Assembly (NCBI GenBank): GCA_028277395.1
Contig: JANQGJ010000078.1
Location: 62,001-126,000 of the forward strand
DNA from: Bacteroidales bacterium
Lineage (GTDB): Bacteria > Bacteroidota > Bacteroidia > Bacteroidales > F082
DNA length: 64,000 nt
Direction of reading: 5' to 3'
The notes under the pieces were generated by a model. That model was given only the letters and a program-made list of their open reading frames with translations, made no database searches and was not told the DNA's origin. The position numbers and the translations under genes are program-made. The number at the start of each line of letters is the position of its first letter. Within the stretch, counting starts at the first letter, position 1. Positions 1 to 8,578 of the stretch are shown one piece after another.

Positions 1-248
1 TAAGTAACCTGAAGCACATTGGAGGAGAATTCCTTATTTATAAGAATAGTATATTGACTTCAATGGATGGCTTGCAAAATCTCGAATATATAAGTTTTAC
101 TGATATTTGCGATAACGACAGTCTGACTGATTTTTGTGCATTAAAAAACGTATTATCAACCCTGGAAGATGAAAGAATGGTCCAGATTTGTAATAACAGG
201 TATAATCCAACTGTTCAGGAAATTGTAAATGGAGATTGTCAGCAATGA
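1..248 (+). CDS. C-terminal end of a leucine-rich/receptor-L-like protein (5' end outside window)
   Basis: The reading frame is open from base 3 to the TGA at 246-248 and has no credible start, so the gene begins upstream of the window. The visible ~81 residues have the rhythm of bacterial leucine-rich or receptor-L-domain repeats: an IGG strand turn, then SMDGLQNLEYI, then a cysteine-containing cap (DICDN, DFCALKN, QICNN, NGDCQQ). Such proteins in Bacteroidota are usually secreted or surface exposed, but no signal or anchor can be seen here. The family call rests on repeat style only. The next gene is convergent, about 180 bp away. Confidence 0.55.
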   Translation, partial: SNLKHIGGEFLIYKNSILTSMDGLQNLEYISFTDICDNDSLTDFCALKNVLSTLEDERMVQICNNRYNPTVQEIVNGDCQQ

Positions 249-430
249 TTGGTGACTTTTTGTTTAATGAAGTAAAATAATTTGTCCGGTATAATTTGAA
301 TTCAATTAAGAAGAAGCAAACAGGTTGAAAGAAGTTTTTGTTGTTGATTTAAGAGGAGGGTTATATATTTAAAGTTAAAAGATGAAACGTATCTAAACTA
401 TCGTAAAAAGCTTCATTTAACTACAAAAAT

Positions 431-1894
431 TTAAATTGGAATCCAGGTTAACCCGTAAGAAATTGCAAAACCTGAATAGTTTATCGACCTGTTATAATCT
501 GTTATGATCTCTTTTGACCACAAATTAGAAAACACCTTTTTCCCGATCAAATCCGGTCCCGGAGCCCTGGAACTAACAATATTCCCATCAGGATCTATAA
601 GTATATAGCGGGGAATGGATTTTATGAGGTAATCATTAACAATACCTGTATTCCAGCCATCTTCGCTGATAAGCTGTAACCAGTTCAGGTTTTTACCAAT
701 GATCATATCTTTCCATTCATCATGATCTGTATTAACGGAAACGCTTAAAAATACAATGTTCTTATCGCTGTATTCATTAACAAGCTTTTTCATGCTTTCC
801 AGCTTTGATACACAGGGATGGCACCAGCTTGCCCATACATCAATATAAATATAGTTTCCTCTGAAATCAGAAAGTGAATAACTACGACCTGTAGAATCAC
901 TATTGGTAAAATCAGGAGCTTTGGTACCTTTGCTTATCCGGTTCCATTTTTCTACCAGCAACTCAACCTCTGAAGATTTTCCATCATTGCAGTACTTACC
1001 AGTGTAGATACTTAACATTGAGTCCAATCCTTCGGGCCCCTTTCTTTTCAGAAGGGAAATAACTGTTTCATATGCAAGATCTTTTTTGATCTTACTATCA
1101 GAAATAATGCTGTCGATGGAATTTAGTTTGGCATAGTAATAACCATACTCAATATCATATCTGCTACTGTTCCGGTATGCTTTGTAGGCAGCACGTCTTA
1201 CCATAATATTGATCAGATTAACGTACTCAGGAAGTTCCATAAAATCATATTCAGATGTAGGTACTTCATTAATAAAATCATAGAAATTTGCACTAACCTC
1301 AAAATCTTCACTATTTGTATGGTACATATGACCTGACTGGTATTGTATCATGTGTAATGCCCACTCAAAAAGAATTCTGCTTTTTTCTAGCTTGTAAAAC
1401 CTGTGATCAGCTTCGTTTTTGATAACAAATGTGGAAATAACAGAATCTTTGTACGATCTTACGGAATCCATAAAAAAAACAAAATCAGTTTCATTCATTG
1501 AAATCAACTCTCGTTCCCTTGAGTTGATTTCACTGCTTAGGAGTGATGACATCCTGAGATAATTACTGGCATCATCACCAGTACCTGAGAACTCAATGTT
1601 ACCCGGAGATTCCCGGTTATCCTTTGAGATAAATAACTCATAACCGTTGGCAACAAACACCGTAAACTTATCTTTTCCATCAGCAACCGTTAAGTACCCG
1701 GGATTCTCAATCTCCATTTCCAGAAAAAAGCTGTTGTTATTGTCAATACTGATCGTATCAGTATCATTTTTAGAGATAATCAGTAAATAATTAGTATTTG
1801 GTTTATATATGATGCCACGGATAACAACCTTTTTTGATCTCTGGTTACATGATGTTAATAGTATCAATAGTATTAAGCCGGTAAAGTATTTCAT
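431..1894 (-). CDS. TlpA-like thioredoxin-fold lipoprotein (DUF4369-like N-terminus)
   Basis: A 487-residue protein with a lipoprotein signal (LLTSC, lipid-modified Cys about residue 16). The N-terminal region resembles the DUF4369 beta domain found in Bacteroidota TlpA proteins, followed by a helical linker. A C-terminal thioredoxin/AhpC-like domain carries WASWCHPC (redox cysteines 358 and 361) and the expected cis-proline in SIPRY (about residue 428). The likely role is a periplasmic thiol-disulfide reductase attached to a membrane. About 30 residues extend past the usual domain end. It lies 13 bp downstream of the peptidase-like gene at 1908-3221 and is probably co-transcribed with it from the promoter near 3241. 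The fold is certain; the partner and the redox direction are unknown. Confidence 0.85.
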   Translation of the reverse strand: MKYFTGLILLILLTSCNQRSKKVVIRGIIYKPNTNYLLIISKNDTDTISIDNNNSFFLEMEIENPGYLTVADGKDKFTVFVANGYELFISKDNRESPGNIEFSGTGDDASNYLRMSSLLSSEINSRERELISMNETDFVFFMDSVRSYKDSVISTFVIKNEADHRFYKLEKSRILFEWALHMIQYQSGHMYHTNSEDFEVSANFYDFINEVPTSEYDFMELPEYVNLINIMVRRAAYKAYRNSSRYDIEYGYYYAKLNSIDSIISDSKIKKDLAYETVISLLKRKGPEGLDSMLSIYTGKYCNDGKSSEVELLVEKWNRISKGTKAPDFTNSDSTGRSYSLSDFRGNYIYIDVWASWCHPCVSKLESMKKLVNEYSDKNIVFLSVSVNTDHDEWKDMIIGKNLNWLQLISEDGWNTGIVNDYLIKSIPRYILIDPDGNIVSSRAPGPDLIGKKVFSNLWSKEIITDYNRSINYSGFAISYGLTWIPI

Positions 1895-1907
1895 TGATTG
1901 CAGTTAA

Positions 1908-3221
1908 TTAATTACCTGATTTTTCTATTCTCCATCCTCTCTCTGTTTCAACAATTTCGTATCCATCTGCCAGTTTCAGCTCATATCTGTTGGTTTTCAG
2001 AGAGTCATAAGGATTCCAGTTGATGCCTACGTCAAGTACCAGTCCTTTCCAACCGTCAAGCAACAGAATTCCACCTGAAGTTACTTCCAGCTCTCCCCAT
2101 GCCGATTGTCCGGTAAGCCGGCCATAAACATTACCCTTGTTTTCAAAAGGGGTAATATCTGATGGATTGAACTGAATGCTTAGTCCGTAATTTGGAAGCA
2201 GCAGGGTCGGGGAATTCTCGAACCTCTTAACAAAACTCTTATTCAAAGCCTTTGTAATAGTCACCCTTTCTTCCTCGATCTTTTCAAGAGTATCGTAACC
2301 ATATAGTGATCCGGTAATCACATAATCATTCTCATCAATTGGTGTATAATCCAGTTTATATACAGAAGAGATTACTTCACCGAGATCATCACCTTTACAA
2401 AGCTTCCTGTTCCAGCCCGGGGATTTTTCATCAAGGAGAAACCCATACAGAGCACCAGAGGTATAGGCATGAGTCCATGAAATTGTATTGTCGCCTGAAT
2501 GCGATCCGACCCTGTCATGTAGATATACTATCATTTCCTTCCGGTTCCTGCCACTAAGTGTCATTCCGGTATATTCGGCAAGCCCCTCGTGAAGTTCATT
2601 TGCCATTTCATAAATAAATCCGTCAGCATAAAGCTCAGCACGGGATTTTCTGAAATGAAGAGCATCCTGTAATGATTTCAATCTTGCATTCCCGGTTTTT
2701 TCACAGGCATCCAGTAGTGCATTCCATTCCAGAAATAACAATAATCTTCCATCTTTGGTATCAAGGTGTTTACATGTTTTGGTGTCCGACAACAGGTTAA
2801 ATTTGTCTTCATGCTGATGCCATAGTTCATGGATCATTAAGCTTCCCCGGTCATGTTTGTCCTCCGAAAGGGAACTAAAGATCACCATCGACCATGACTG
2901 GCCTTCCCAGTCAAAAGCAGTGTTGGCAAGTCCAATGTTTTCAGGAAGAACACCATAATATATTCCGTCATATTCTTTCCAGTTATCAACAGGAACAGGA
3001 TAGTTTGAAACAGCCTCAAGGGTTTCATCGTTAACCAGAACCAGAGGACCCATCAGGTTTATTCCCCATAATTGCCCACCGTCAGCATCAGCCAGCTTTT
3101 CGACTTCATTGAAATACTTTTTCGCTTCTTTCAGGTTATGTGACTGCCCGAAAACTGTTAACCGGCAAATCAGTATAACAATTATTGCGGTCAGTATTAT
3201 TTTAATAATTTTTGAAAACAT
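1908..3221 (-). CDS. secreted gluzincin-type metallopeptidase-like protein
   Basis: A 437-residue protein with an N-terminal hydrophobic signal segment (about residues 5-25, ending VFGQ). HELWH at 131-135 fits the HExxH zinc motif. HEGLAEYTG at 211-219 supplies a downstream glutamate in the context typical of gluzincin peptidases, though the spacing is much longer than in classical M1 or M4 enzymes. The ~150 C-terminal residues look beta-rich. I infer a periplasmic or surface zinc protease, or an inactive relative. It is the first gene of a minus-strand pair with the TlpA-like lipoprotein and is divergent from the histidine kinase. I do not recognise a specific named family. Confidence 0.6.
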   Translation of the reverse strand: MFSKIIKIILTAIIVILICRLTVFGQSHNLKEAKKYFNEVEKLADADGGQLWGINLMGPLVLVNDETLEAVSNYPVPVDNWKEYDGIYYGVLPENIGLANTAFDWEGQSWSMVIFSSLSEDKHDRGSLMIHELWHQHEDKFNLLSDTKTCKHLDTKDGRLLLFLEWNALLDACEKTGNARLKSLQDALHFRKSRAELYADGFIYEMANELHEGLAEYTGMTLSGRNRKEMIVYLHDRVGSHSGDNTISWTHAYTSGALYGFLLDEKSPGWNRKLCKGDDLGEVISSVYKLDYTPIDENDYVITGSLYGYDTLEKIEEERVTITKALNKSFVKRFENSPTLLLPNYGLSIQFNPSDITPFENKGNVYGRLTGQSAWGELEVTSGGILLLDGWKGLVLDVGINWNPYDSLKTNRYELKLADGYEIVETERGWRIEKSGN

Positions 3222-3240
3222 ATTCTCTCGATTTTTACAC

Positions 3241-3248
3241 CAAAATTA
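3241..3248 (-). promoter_or_regulatory. Bacteroidota -7 promoter element for the peptidase/TlpA pair
   Basis: Read on the minus strand this is TAATTTTG, an exact match to TAnnTTTG, about 20 bp upstream of the ATG at 3221. No well-spaced -33 TTG was seen. Confidence 0.5.
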
Positions 3249-3270
3249 GAAAGCGGATGTCAATGTTTAG

Positions 3271-3299
3271 GTTAATGAAGAGTTAACGAAGGGTTAATG
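3271..3299. promoter_or_regulatory. three GTTAAYG heptamers at 11-bp period: candidate response-regulator operator
   Basis: GTTAATG begins at 3271, GTTAACG at 3282 and GTTAATG at 3293, an exact 11-bp period (one helical turn). Direct heptamers at 11 bp are the usual binding format of OmpR/PhoB-family regulators, and one such regulator is encoded at 4675-5355. The array sits between the divergent -7 elements at 3241-3248 and 3324-3331, about 35-65 bp upstream of both predicted transcription starts. Confidence 0.5.
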
Positions 3300-3323
3300 T
3301 AAAATTGTGAAACACATGTTTTA

Positions 3324-3331
3324 TATTTTTG
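3324..3331 (+). promoter_or_regulatory. -7 promoter element of the histidine kinase gene
   Basis: TATTTTTG fits TAnnTTTG and ends only 4 bases before the ATG at 3336. Transcription would start at or next to the start codon, so the mRNA may be nearly leaderless. Confidence 0.5.
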
Positions 3332-3335
3332 CTTC

Positions 3336-4685
3336 ATGTTCAACAGAAAGATCCGGCCGACAATATTAGTTCTGATATCAACTATTTTAGTATTTGTGTT
3401 ATTGTTGATTTATTTGAACATTGTATTGTTCCAGTTGAAAAAAGAGAAAATAGAAACTCAGTCGGATGACCTTATTTCCCAGGCATTTTTTAGTATAAAG
3501 CACAATACAACAGGACTTAACAATTATGTGAATAATATAATTGACTCAGAGAACGGAGCTGTGTCATTGAATAATCTTCAGAATGAATTAAGGAATATAT
3601 TCTACAATTACAAAACAGTTTCAACGAAGATAGATACCGTATTTGAGCAACTGGGGTTAAACCTTAAGTATGAATGGACTATTACAGTTCCAAAATTTGA
3701 GATAACAGATTCGTTAGTTACTACTTCACTGATCGACTCAAAAAACAAGAGAACAAACGACATTGTTTTGTATGGAAAGGAACATATCAGCGAAGATGCA
3801 TCCCGGTATGTTTTTTATAAAATTGGGAATCAGCATTTCAGTCAGATTAACCTCTACATAGAGTTCAAAAACATTTATAGTCTGATAGCAAGACAACTTG
3901 TTGCTGTGTTGATAGCTGATATTCTTCTGATAATTCTGTTTACAATGGCAATGGTCCATAGTATAAAAACATTACTGAAACAACAAAGAATAGTTACTCT
4001 CCAAACAGACCTGCTAAATGCAGTATCACATGAATTTAACACACCTTTGAGTTCCATAAGAATAGGTGGTCAGGCATTGTTAAAACTGAAAGATAATGGC
4101 GATCCGGTAACAATTAATAATGTTGCAACCGGTATAATCAGGCAGCAGCAATATCTTAAAAACCTGGTAGATCAGATATTGGCAATGGGTGTATCCGAAA
4201 ACAGAAGGACTGTTATTGACGGTGAAGTTTTCAGAGCCCATATCCTTGTTGATGAAATTGTAAGAAAATGGACTGTGGCAACTGAAAATGAAAAGGCAGT
4301 GGAACTCGGTAAAATTCCGGATTGTGAAATTACCGTTGATCCTCATTTAATTGAACTGGCGCTGATCAATATATTTGATAACTCTGTAAAATATGCCCAA
4401 AGTCCAACCCTTCAGATTAAAATAGATGGTGAGTTGCGAAAAAATAAACTTAGATTAAGCATTTATGATGATGGTCCGGGTATTGCATCTGCAGACCTTA
4501 AAAATGTATTAAGCAAATTTTACAGGGGTAAAGCCGTAAAGGAAGCACAAGGGTCAGGACTTGGTCTGGGACTTTATCTTGTCAACCAGATAATAAAGAT
4601 ACATAAAGGAAGTTGTGAAGTAGAAAGTCAGGATGGTGAGGGGACCAAAGTTATAATAGTACTACCGGTAAAGTATGTCAGATAA
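3336..4685 (+). CDS. membrane sensor histidine kinase
   Basis: A 449-residue two-component kinase. Transmembrane segments at about residues 9-33 and 186-208 flank a periplasmic sensor domain of ~150 residues. After a short linker come the HisKA H-box (NAVSHEFNTPLSS, phospho-accepting His232), the N-box (NIFDNSVKYA), G1 (DDGPGI) and G2 (GSGLGLGLYL) of the HATPase domain. No HAMP or PAS domain is evident. The 3' end overlaps the response-regulator start by 11 bp, so the two are translationally coupled. The neighbouring secreted peptidases and thiol-redox lipoproteins suggest it senses an envelope condition, but the ligand is unknown. Confidence 0.93.
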   Translation: MFNRKIRPTILVLISTILVFVLLLIYLNIVLFQLKKEKIETQSDDLISQAFFSIKHNTTGLNNYVNNIIDSENGAVSLNNLQNELRNIFYNYKTVSTKIDTVFEQLGLNLKYEWTITVPKFEITDSLVTTSLIDSKNKRTNDIVLYGKEHISEDASRYVFYKIGNQHFSQINLYIEFKNIYSLIARQLVAVLIADILLIILFTMAMVHSIKTLLKQQRIVTLQTDLLNAVSHEFNTPLSSIRIGGQALLKLKDNGDPVTINNVATGIIRQQQYLKNLVDQILAMGVSENRRTVIDGEVFRAHILVDEIVRKWTVATENEKAVELGKIPDCEITVDPHLIELALINIFDNSVKYAQSPTLQIKIDGELRKNKLRLSIYDDGPGIASADLKNVLSKFYRGKAVKEAQGSGLGLGLYLVNQIIKIHKGSCEVESQDGEGTKVIIVLPVKYVR

Positions 4686-5355
4686 AATAGAAATATTGTT
4701 AGTTGAAGATGATATTGATCTGGGGCAGATGCTTAAGTTATACCTTGAGCTGGACAGATTTAACGTACTTGTTGCCACAACTTCAGGCGAAGGATTGGAG
4801 TATTTCAAAAAACAAAAATTCTCCATTGGCATTATCGACATTAACCTTCCTGACAGGGATGGGTTTTCACTGGCTAAAGACATACGTAAAACAGATGTAT
4901 CATTTCCTTTTATATTTTTAACAGCCAGGACTCTGAAACAGGACAAAATTAAAGGGCTGAAACTTGGAGCCGACGACTACATTACAAAACCCTTTGATGC
5001 GGAAGAGCTCATATTACGAATAAACAATATCCTAAGCCGCACAGGAGTGCAGAAACAGTCGATAATAAAATTCTCAAATTTCAGTCTTGATATGGATGAA
5101 TTACAACTCACACATCCTGTAAAAAGCCAAAAAATGACAAGAAGAGAAGCAGAGTTGCTGTATTACTTTGCCTCAAACCAAAACAAACTGATCCGCACCG
5201 CTGATATCCTCAGCGACCTGTGGGGTGAAGACGATTACTTCCTGGGACGAAGCATGAATGTATTTGTAAGCAGGTTAAGAAAATACTTAAGCCTTGAACC
5301 ATCCATTACCATCAGGAATTTAAGAGGTGAGGGGTATGAGTTTGGGTGTGGGTGA
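4675..5355 (+). CDS. OmpR/PhoB-family response regulator
   Basis: A 226-residue regulator. The receiver domain has the acidic pair (EDD, residues 11-13), phospho-acceptor Asp55 in IIDINLPD, the conserved Thr (FLTAR) and Lys (ITKPF). A C-terminal winged helix (about residues 130-224) contains MTRREAELL and ends NLRGEGYEFG, typical of Trans_reg_C. It overlaps the kinase gene by 11 bp and forms its cognate pair. The 11-bp-spaced GTTAAYG array in front of the kinase is a plausible target, implying autoregulation and control of the divergent peptidase/TlpA pair. Confidence 0.93.
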   Translation: MSDKIEILLVEDDIDLGQMLKLYLELDRFNVLVATTSGEGLEYFKKQKFSIGIIDINLPDRDGFSLAKDIRKTDVSFPFIFLTARTLKQDKIKGLKLGADDYITKPFDAEELILRINNILSRTGVQKQSIIKFSNFSLDMDELQLTHPVKSQKMTRREAELLYYFASNQNKLIRTADILSDLWGEDDYFLGRSMNVFVSRLRKYLSLEPSITIRNLRGEGYEFGCG

Positions 5356-5395
5356 CAAACTAATAATTCATATAATGACTATAGTATTAGTTCTC

Positions 5396-5408
5396 AGGTC
5401 AGTGACCT
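5396..5408. promoter_or_regulatory. perfect 13-bp palindrome upstream of the S41 peptidase gene
   Basis: AGGTCAGTGACCT is a perfect odd-centred dyad about 195 bp upstream of the start at 5604. It could be a regulator site. There is no T-run, so it is not a good terminator. Confidence 0.3.
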
Positions 5409-5466
5409 AATTAGTATTTAGTACTTTCAATTATTAAATTATTACAATTAAAACGTATATGTTAAT

Positions 5467-5491
5467 CCGGCCTATGAATTAGTATAGCCGG
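5467..5491. repeat. interrupted inverted repeat in the leader of the S41 peptidase gene
   Basis: CCGGCCTAT and ATAGCCGG pair across an 8-base gap with a single bulged C. It may be an RNA hairpin or a protein site in the 248-bp gap between the response regulator and the S41 gene. Confidence 0.3.
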
Positions 5492-5603
5492 TAGATTTAT
5501 AATATTAGCTTTTTTAGCTAAATAAAAGATATTATGAAACAATCAACGAATTAATCAGACCTTTAGAATATATACCTTAAACAGAATAATTTGTTAGATT
5601 GAC

Positions 5604-7091
5604 ATGCGAAAAACTATTCTTACTCTTTTCGGAATCATTTGTATCCTTGTTATCGGTGGTTGTGAGCATGATAATAAACCTGACAATCCTTTTTCAACAA
5701 TTAATAGATCAACTTATATTCCGGATTATGTGGTAAGTAAATATGATCTGATTAAGGATATTGACCAGTATCTTGATCTGATTGATGAAGTTCATGGTGA
5801 CCCATATCGTTTGATATCAAAAAAAGATCTTGAGAAAATCGCTGATTCTGTTAAAACAGGTATCATGGATCATCCTGCTGATTCTGTTCAACTACCTGAT
5901 TGCTATTACGCTCTTCAATATATTTCATCAGCAATAAAGGATGGACACACAATGATAAGGAAACCAAAGAACTGGAGGAAACTATATCCATCTCATTTTC
6001 CAATTATTCTGAATAGCATTAATGATACAGTAGTTATCAGAAAAAACCTTGGCAATGAAGAAATTCCGGCCTATGCCAGATTGATCAGTATTAATGACCA
6101 GAAGATAAGTAAAATGCAGGCTCAAACCCTGGAATATATTTCCGGTACCCTGACACAACAGCGAAAAGCATCATGGGCAAAGAATTTTCCATACCTGTTA
6201 CACACATACTTCAAAATCCCGCCTCCGTGGATCATCAGGTATGAGTTTAATGGTATTATTAAATCTGATACCATTACAGGAATGTCTGCCGAAGATTATA
6301 TCAGCAGCATTCTTGATGATTATTATTCAAATCATGTAACCATCAGTACATATCAGTCTGATTCAGTAATAATTCCTGTTCTTGGTTTATCTGCTTTTAA
6401 TTATTCGGGTTATTCGGAGTACACAGCACTTATTGATAGCTTCTTTACAAAATACAAAGATGAAAAACAGGTAGTTATTGACCTTCGGGATAATACCGGG
6501 GGAAATGGATTATGGAGTTTATACCTGCTTGATTATTTTACAGATAGCAGTTATTCAACATATAAGACATATAAAAACAAGATCAGTCCCCAATTTAAAG
6601 AATGGGCAAAGTATCAGTTAAATTCACATTATTACTCTGAAGGAAAGTCGCCGTATCTTTATTGGTATTTCAGGTTGTTTGAGGATGAATTATATTATAA
6701 AAAAATACTTGATTCAGAGATCCGGGCCTATGTTGAACTGGACGAACAATTTCAATCACCACATAATAAGAAGTTTAACGGTAAGGTGTTTCTTCTTGTT
6801 TCCGGGAAAACATGGTCGGCAGGTGTCGTATTTGCAGCCATTTTCAAGGTAGAAAATATGGGCGTTCTGGTTGGAAAAGAAACAGGAGGAAGAGTTGGCT
6901 TCAACAGCGATCCCATAAACATAGAATTGACACATACGAAACTGACAGCCAAAATTCCCACTGCAATATTAGTGCTGCCCGAAGGGAATAATGACAGAGG
7001 AGTAATACCTGAAGTCGATATTGATATCCGAATAAGGGATTTGCAGTCGGGAACAGATCCGTACATGACAACAATAGTTGATTATAAATAG
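5604..7091 (+). CDS. S41-family peptidase-like lipoprotein
   Basis: A 495-residue protein with a lipoprotein signal ending IGGC (Cys20). S41 landmarks are visible: DGHTMI in the N-terminal part, VVIDLRDNTGGNG (the D-R-N-GG core strand), TWSAGV with candidate nucleophile Ser405, and the following VGKETGGRVGF. The arrangement is closer to tricorn/IRBP-like S41 members than to CtpA, because no clear catalytic Lys aligns and no PDZ domain is obvious. It is likely an envelope-anchored serine peptidase of unknown substrate. A TlpA-like lipoprotein gene follows after 9 bp, mirroring the peptidase plus TlpA pair on the other side of the kinase. Confidence 0.82.
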   Translation: MRKTILTLFGIICILVIGGCEHDNKPDNPFSTINRSTYIPDYVVSKYDLIKDIDQYLDLIDEVHGDPYRLISKKDLEKIADSVKTGIMDHPADSVQLPDCYYALQYISSAIKDGHTMIRKPKNWRKLYPSHFPIILNSINDTVVIRKNLGNEEIPAYARLISINDQKISKMQAQTLEYISGTLTQQRKASWAKNFPYLLHTYFKIPPPWIIRYEFNGIIKSDTITGMSAEDYISSILDDYYSNHVTISTYQSDSVIIPVLGLSAFNYSGYSEYTALIDSFFTKYKDEKQVVIDLRDNTGGNGLWSLYLLDYFTDSSYSTYKTYKNKISPQFKEWAKYQLNSHYYSEGKSPYLYWYFRLFEDELYYKKILDSEIRAYVELDEQFQSPHNKKFNGKVFLLVSGKTWSAGVVFAAIFKVENMGVLVGKETGGRVGFNSDPINIELTHTKLTAKIPTAILVLPEGNNDRGVIPEVDIDIRIRDLQSGTDPYMTTIVDYK

Positions 7092-7100
7092 TATATAAAA

Positions 7101-8513
7101 ATGAAAATATCTTACAATGTAATTGTTTTATTAAGCGTAGTTTGTTTATACCTAAGTTCCTGTTCTATAGATAAAAAAACAGAAACATATACAATATTTG
7201 CCGGGAAAATAGAAAACAATGCAACAAGCGAAATCAGAATTGAAAATAAAGATACGGTCATCTATGGCACGGTTGACGAAACAGGTGAGTTTAAAATTCG
7301 TTTTAAGCTTGATCAGGAAAGCCTGTTTAATTACATAGGTAATGAGTTTACCACAATATACCTGTCTCCGGGAGACAGCTTGTTCATGAATGTTGATTCA
7401 AAAAACTGGAGAGAATTTGATAAGACACTTGTATTTTCAGGAAAGGGTAGTGCAAAGAATAATTACTATTTTAATAAATACCTGAAAGTTGATGAATTAC
7501 TTGATTCCGAAAAAAAACGACTTTTTCAATTGTATGAAAAGGAATTTACAAAAGAATTGGATTCGGTATATAGTATACTGATTGACAGATATTATGATTT
7601 TACCGAAAAGAATCCACAGATTTCCAATAAACCTTTAACTCTGGAAAAGGAGAATATAGATTACTTAAGAAAATCATACATAGTTCAATATTATATCTAT
7701 AACAAAAGTACAAATACTGAACTTATTGAAGTTCCCGAAACAGTAGTGCAAACTTTTCAGCAATTTGATTTGAATAATGTTGAACATTTTCAGTTGGAAG
7801 CTTACAAACAACTTGTTATCGATTATTTTAAGTGGAAAATCATAAACAGTGGAGAAACAGAACCTGACGATAAACTTGAAATTGCACTCAGTAATATTGA
7901 CCGTGAGATAACAGACGGTTCTCATAAAGCTTCCACAGCGGGTTACTTTATAGAAAGGAGAATCTCCAGGGGCTATCTGGATAATTTGTTTTTCAAAAAT
8001 ATCAGAGAAAAACTTGGTTCCGATTCATATGATATTTACCTGGAAATTGCGGATAACCTTAACCCGCTGATAGAAGGTGATGCTGCTCCGGAGTTTAAAC
8101 TGTTTGACAGATACGGAGTAGAGTACACATTGGAGAAATTTAAAGGTAATTATATTTACATTGATGTCTGGGCAAGCTATTGCGGCCCGTGTCTTAGAGA
8201 GGTGCCTGATTTTGAGCAGTTAAAAAAGGATTTTTCAGAGTATAATATTTCATTCATAAGTTTATCTCTTGACAGAAAGGAAAGTGATTGGTTATCAGCT
8301 ATAAAAAAACATGGAATGACAGAATACCAGTTGAAACCAAAAGATGACTGGAGCTCCGACTTTGTGAATGACTACAGTATTAACCATTATGGGATTCCTC
8401 ACTATATTATAATTGATACTGAAGGAAAAGTTATAGAAATGCCTGCCCCAAAACCATCGAAAGTAAGGGATTTGTTAAATCAGCTTTTAAATAATTCAGT
8501 GTCTGATAAGTAA
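7101..8513 (+). CDS. TlpA-like thioredoxin-fold lipoprotein (DUF4369-like N-terminus)
   Basis: A 470-residue protein with lipobox LSSC (Cys21), a DUF4369-like beta domain at about residues 27-110, a helical middle and a C-terminal TlpA/thioredoxin domain. The redox motif WASYCGPC has cysteines at 361 and 364, with a cis-Pro in YGIPHY at about 433. It is paralogous to the protein at 431-1894 in architecture and length. Its close spacing to the S41 peptidase gene indicates one operon. The expected role is a periplasmic thiol-disulfide reductase; the target is unknown. Confidence 0.87.
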   Translation: MKISYNVIVLLSVVCLYLSSCSIDKKTETYTIFAGKIENNATSEIRIENKDTVIYGTVDETGEFKIRFKLDQESLFNYIGNEFTTIYLSPGDSLFMNVDSKNWREFDKTLVFSGKGSAKNNYYFNKYLKVDELLDSEKKRLFQLYEKEFTKELDSVYSILIDRYYDFTEKNPQISNKPLTLEKENIDYLRKSYIVQYYIYNKSTNTELIEVPETVVQTFQQFDLNNVEHFQLEAYKQLVIDYFKWKIINSGETEPDDKLEIALSNIDREITDGSHKASTAGYFIERRISRGYLDNLFFKNIREKLGSDSYDIYLEIADNLNPLIEGDAAPEFKLFDRYGVEYTLEKFKGNYIYIDVWASYCGPCLREVPDFEQLKKDFSEYNISFISLSLDRKESDWLSAIKKHGMTEYQLKPKDDWSSDFVNDYSINHYGIPHYIIIDTEGKVIEMPAPKPSKVRDLLNQLLNNSVSDK

Positions 8514-8578
8514 AATATCTGTTAAGTTATGTCATGATTAAAACTGCTTGATAAGGATTTTTAAATTTACTTTGTATT

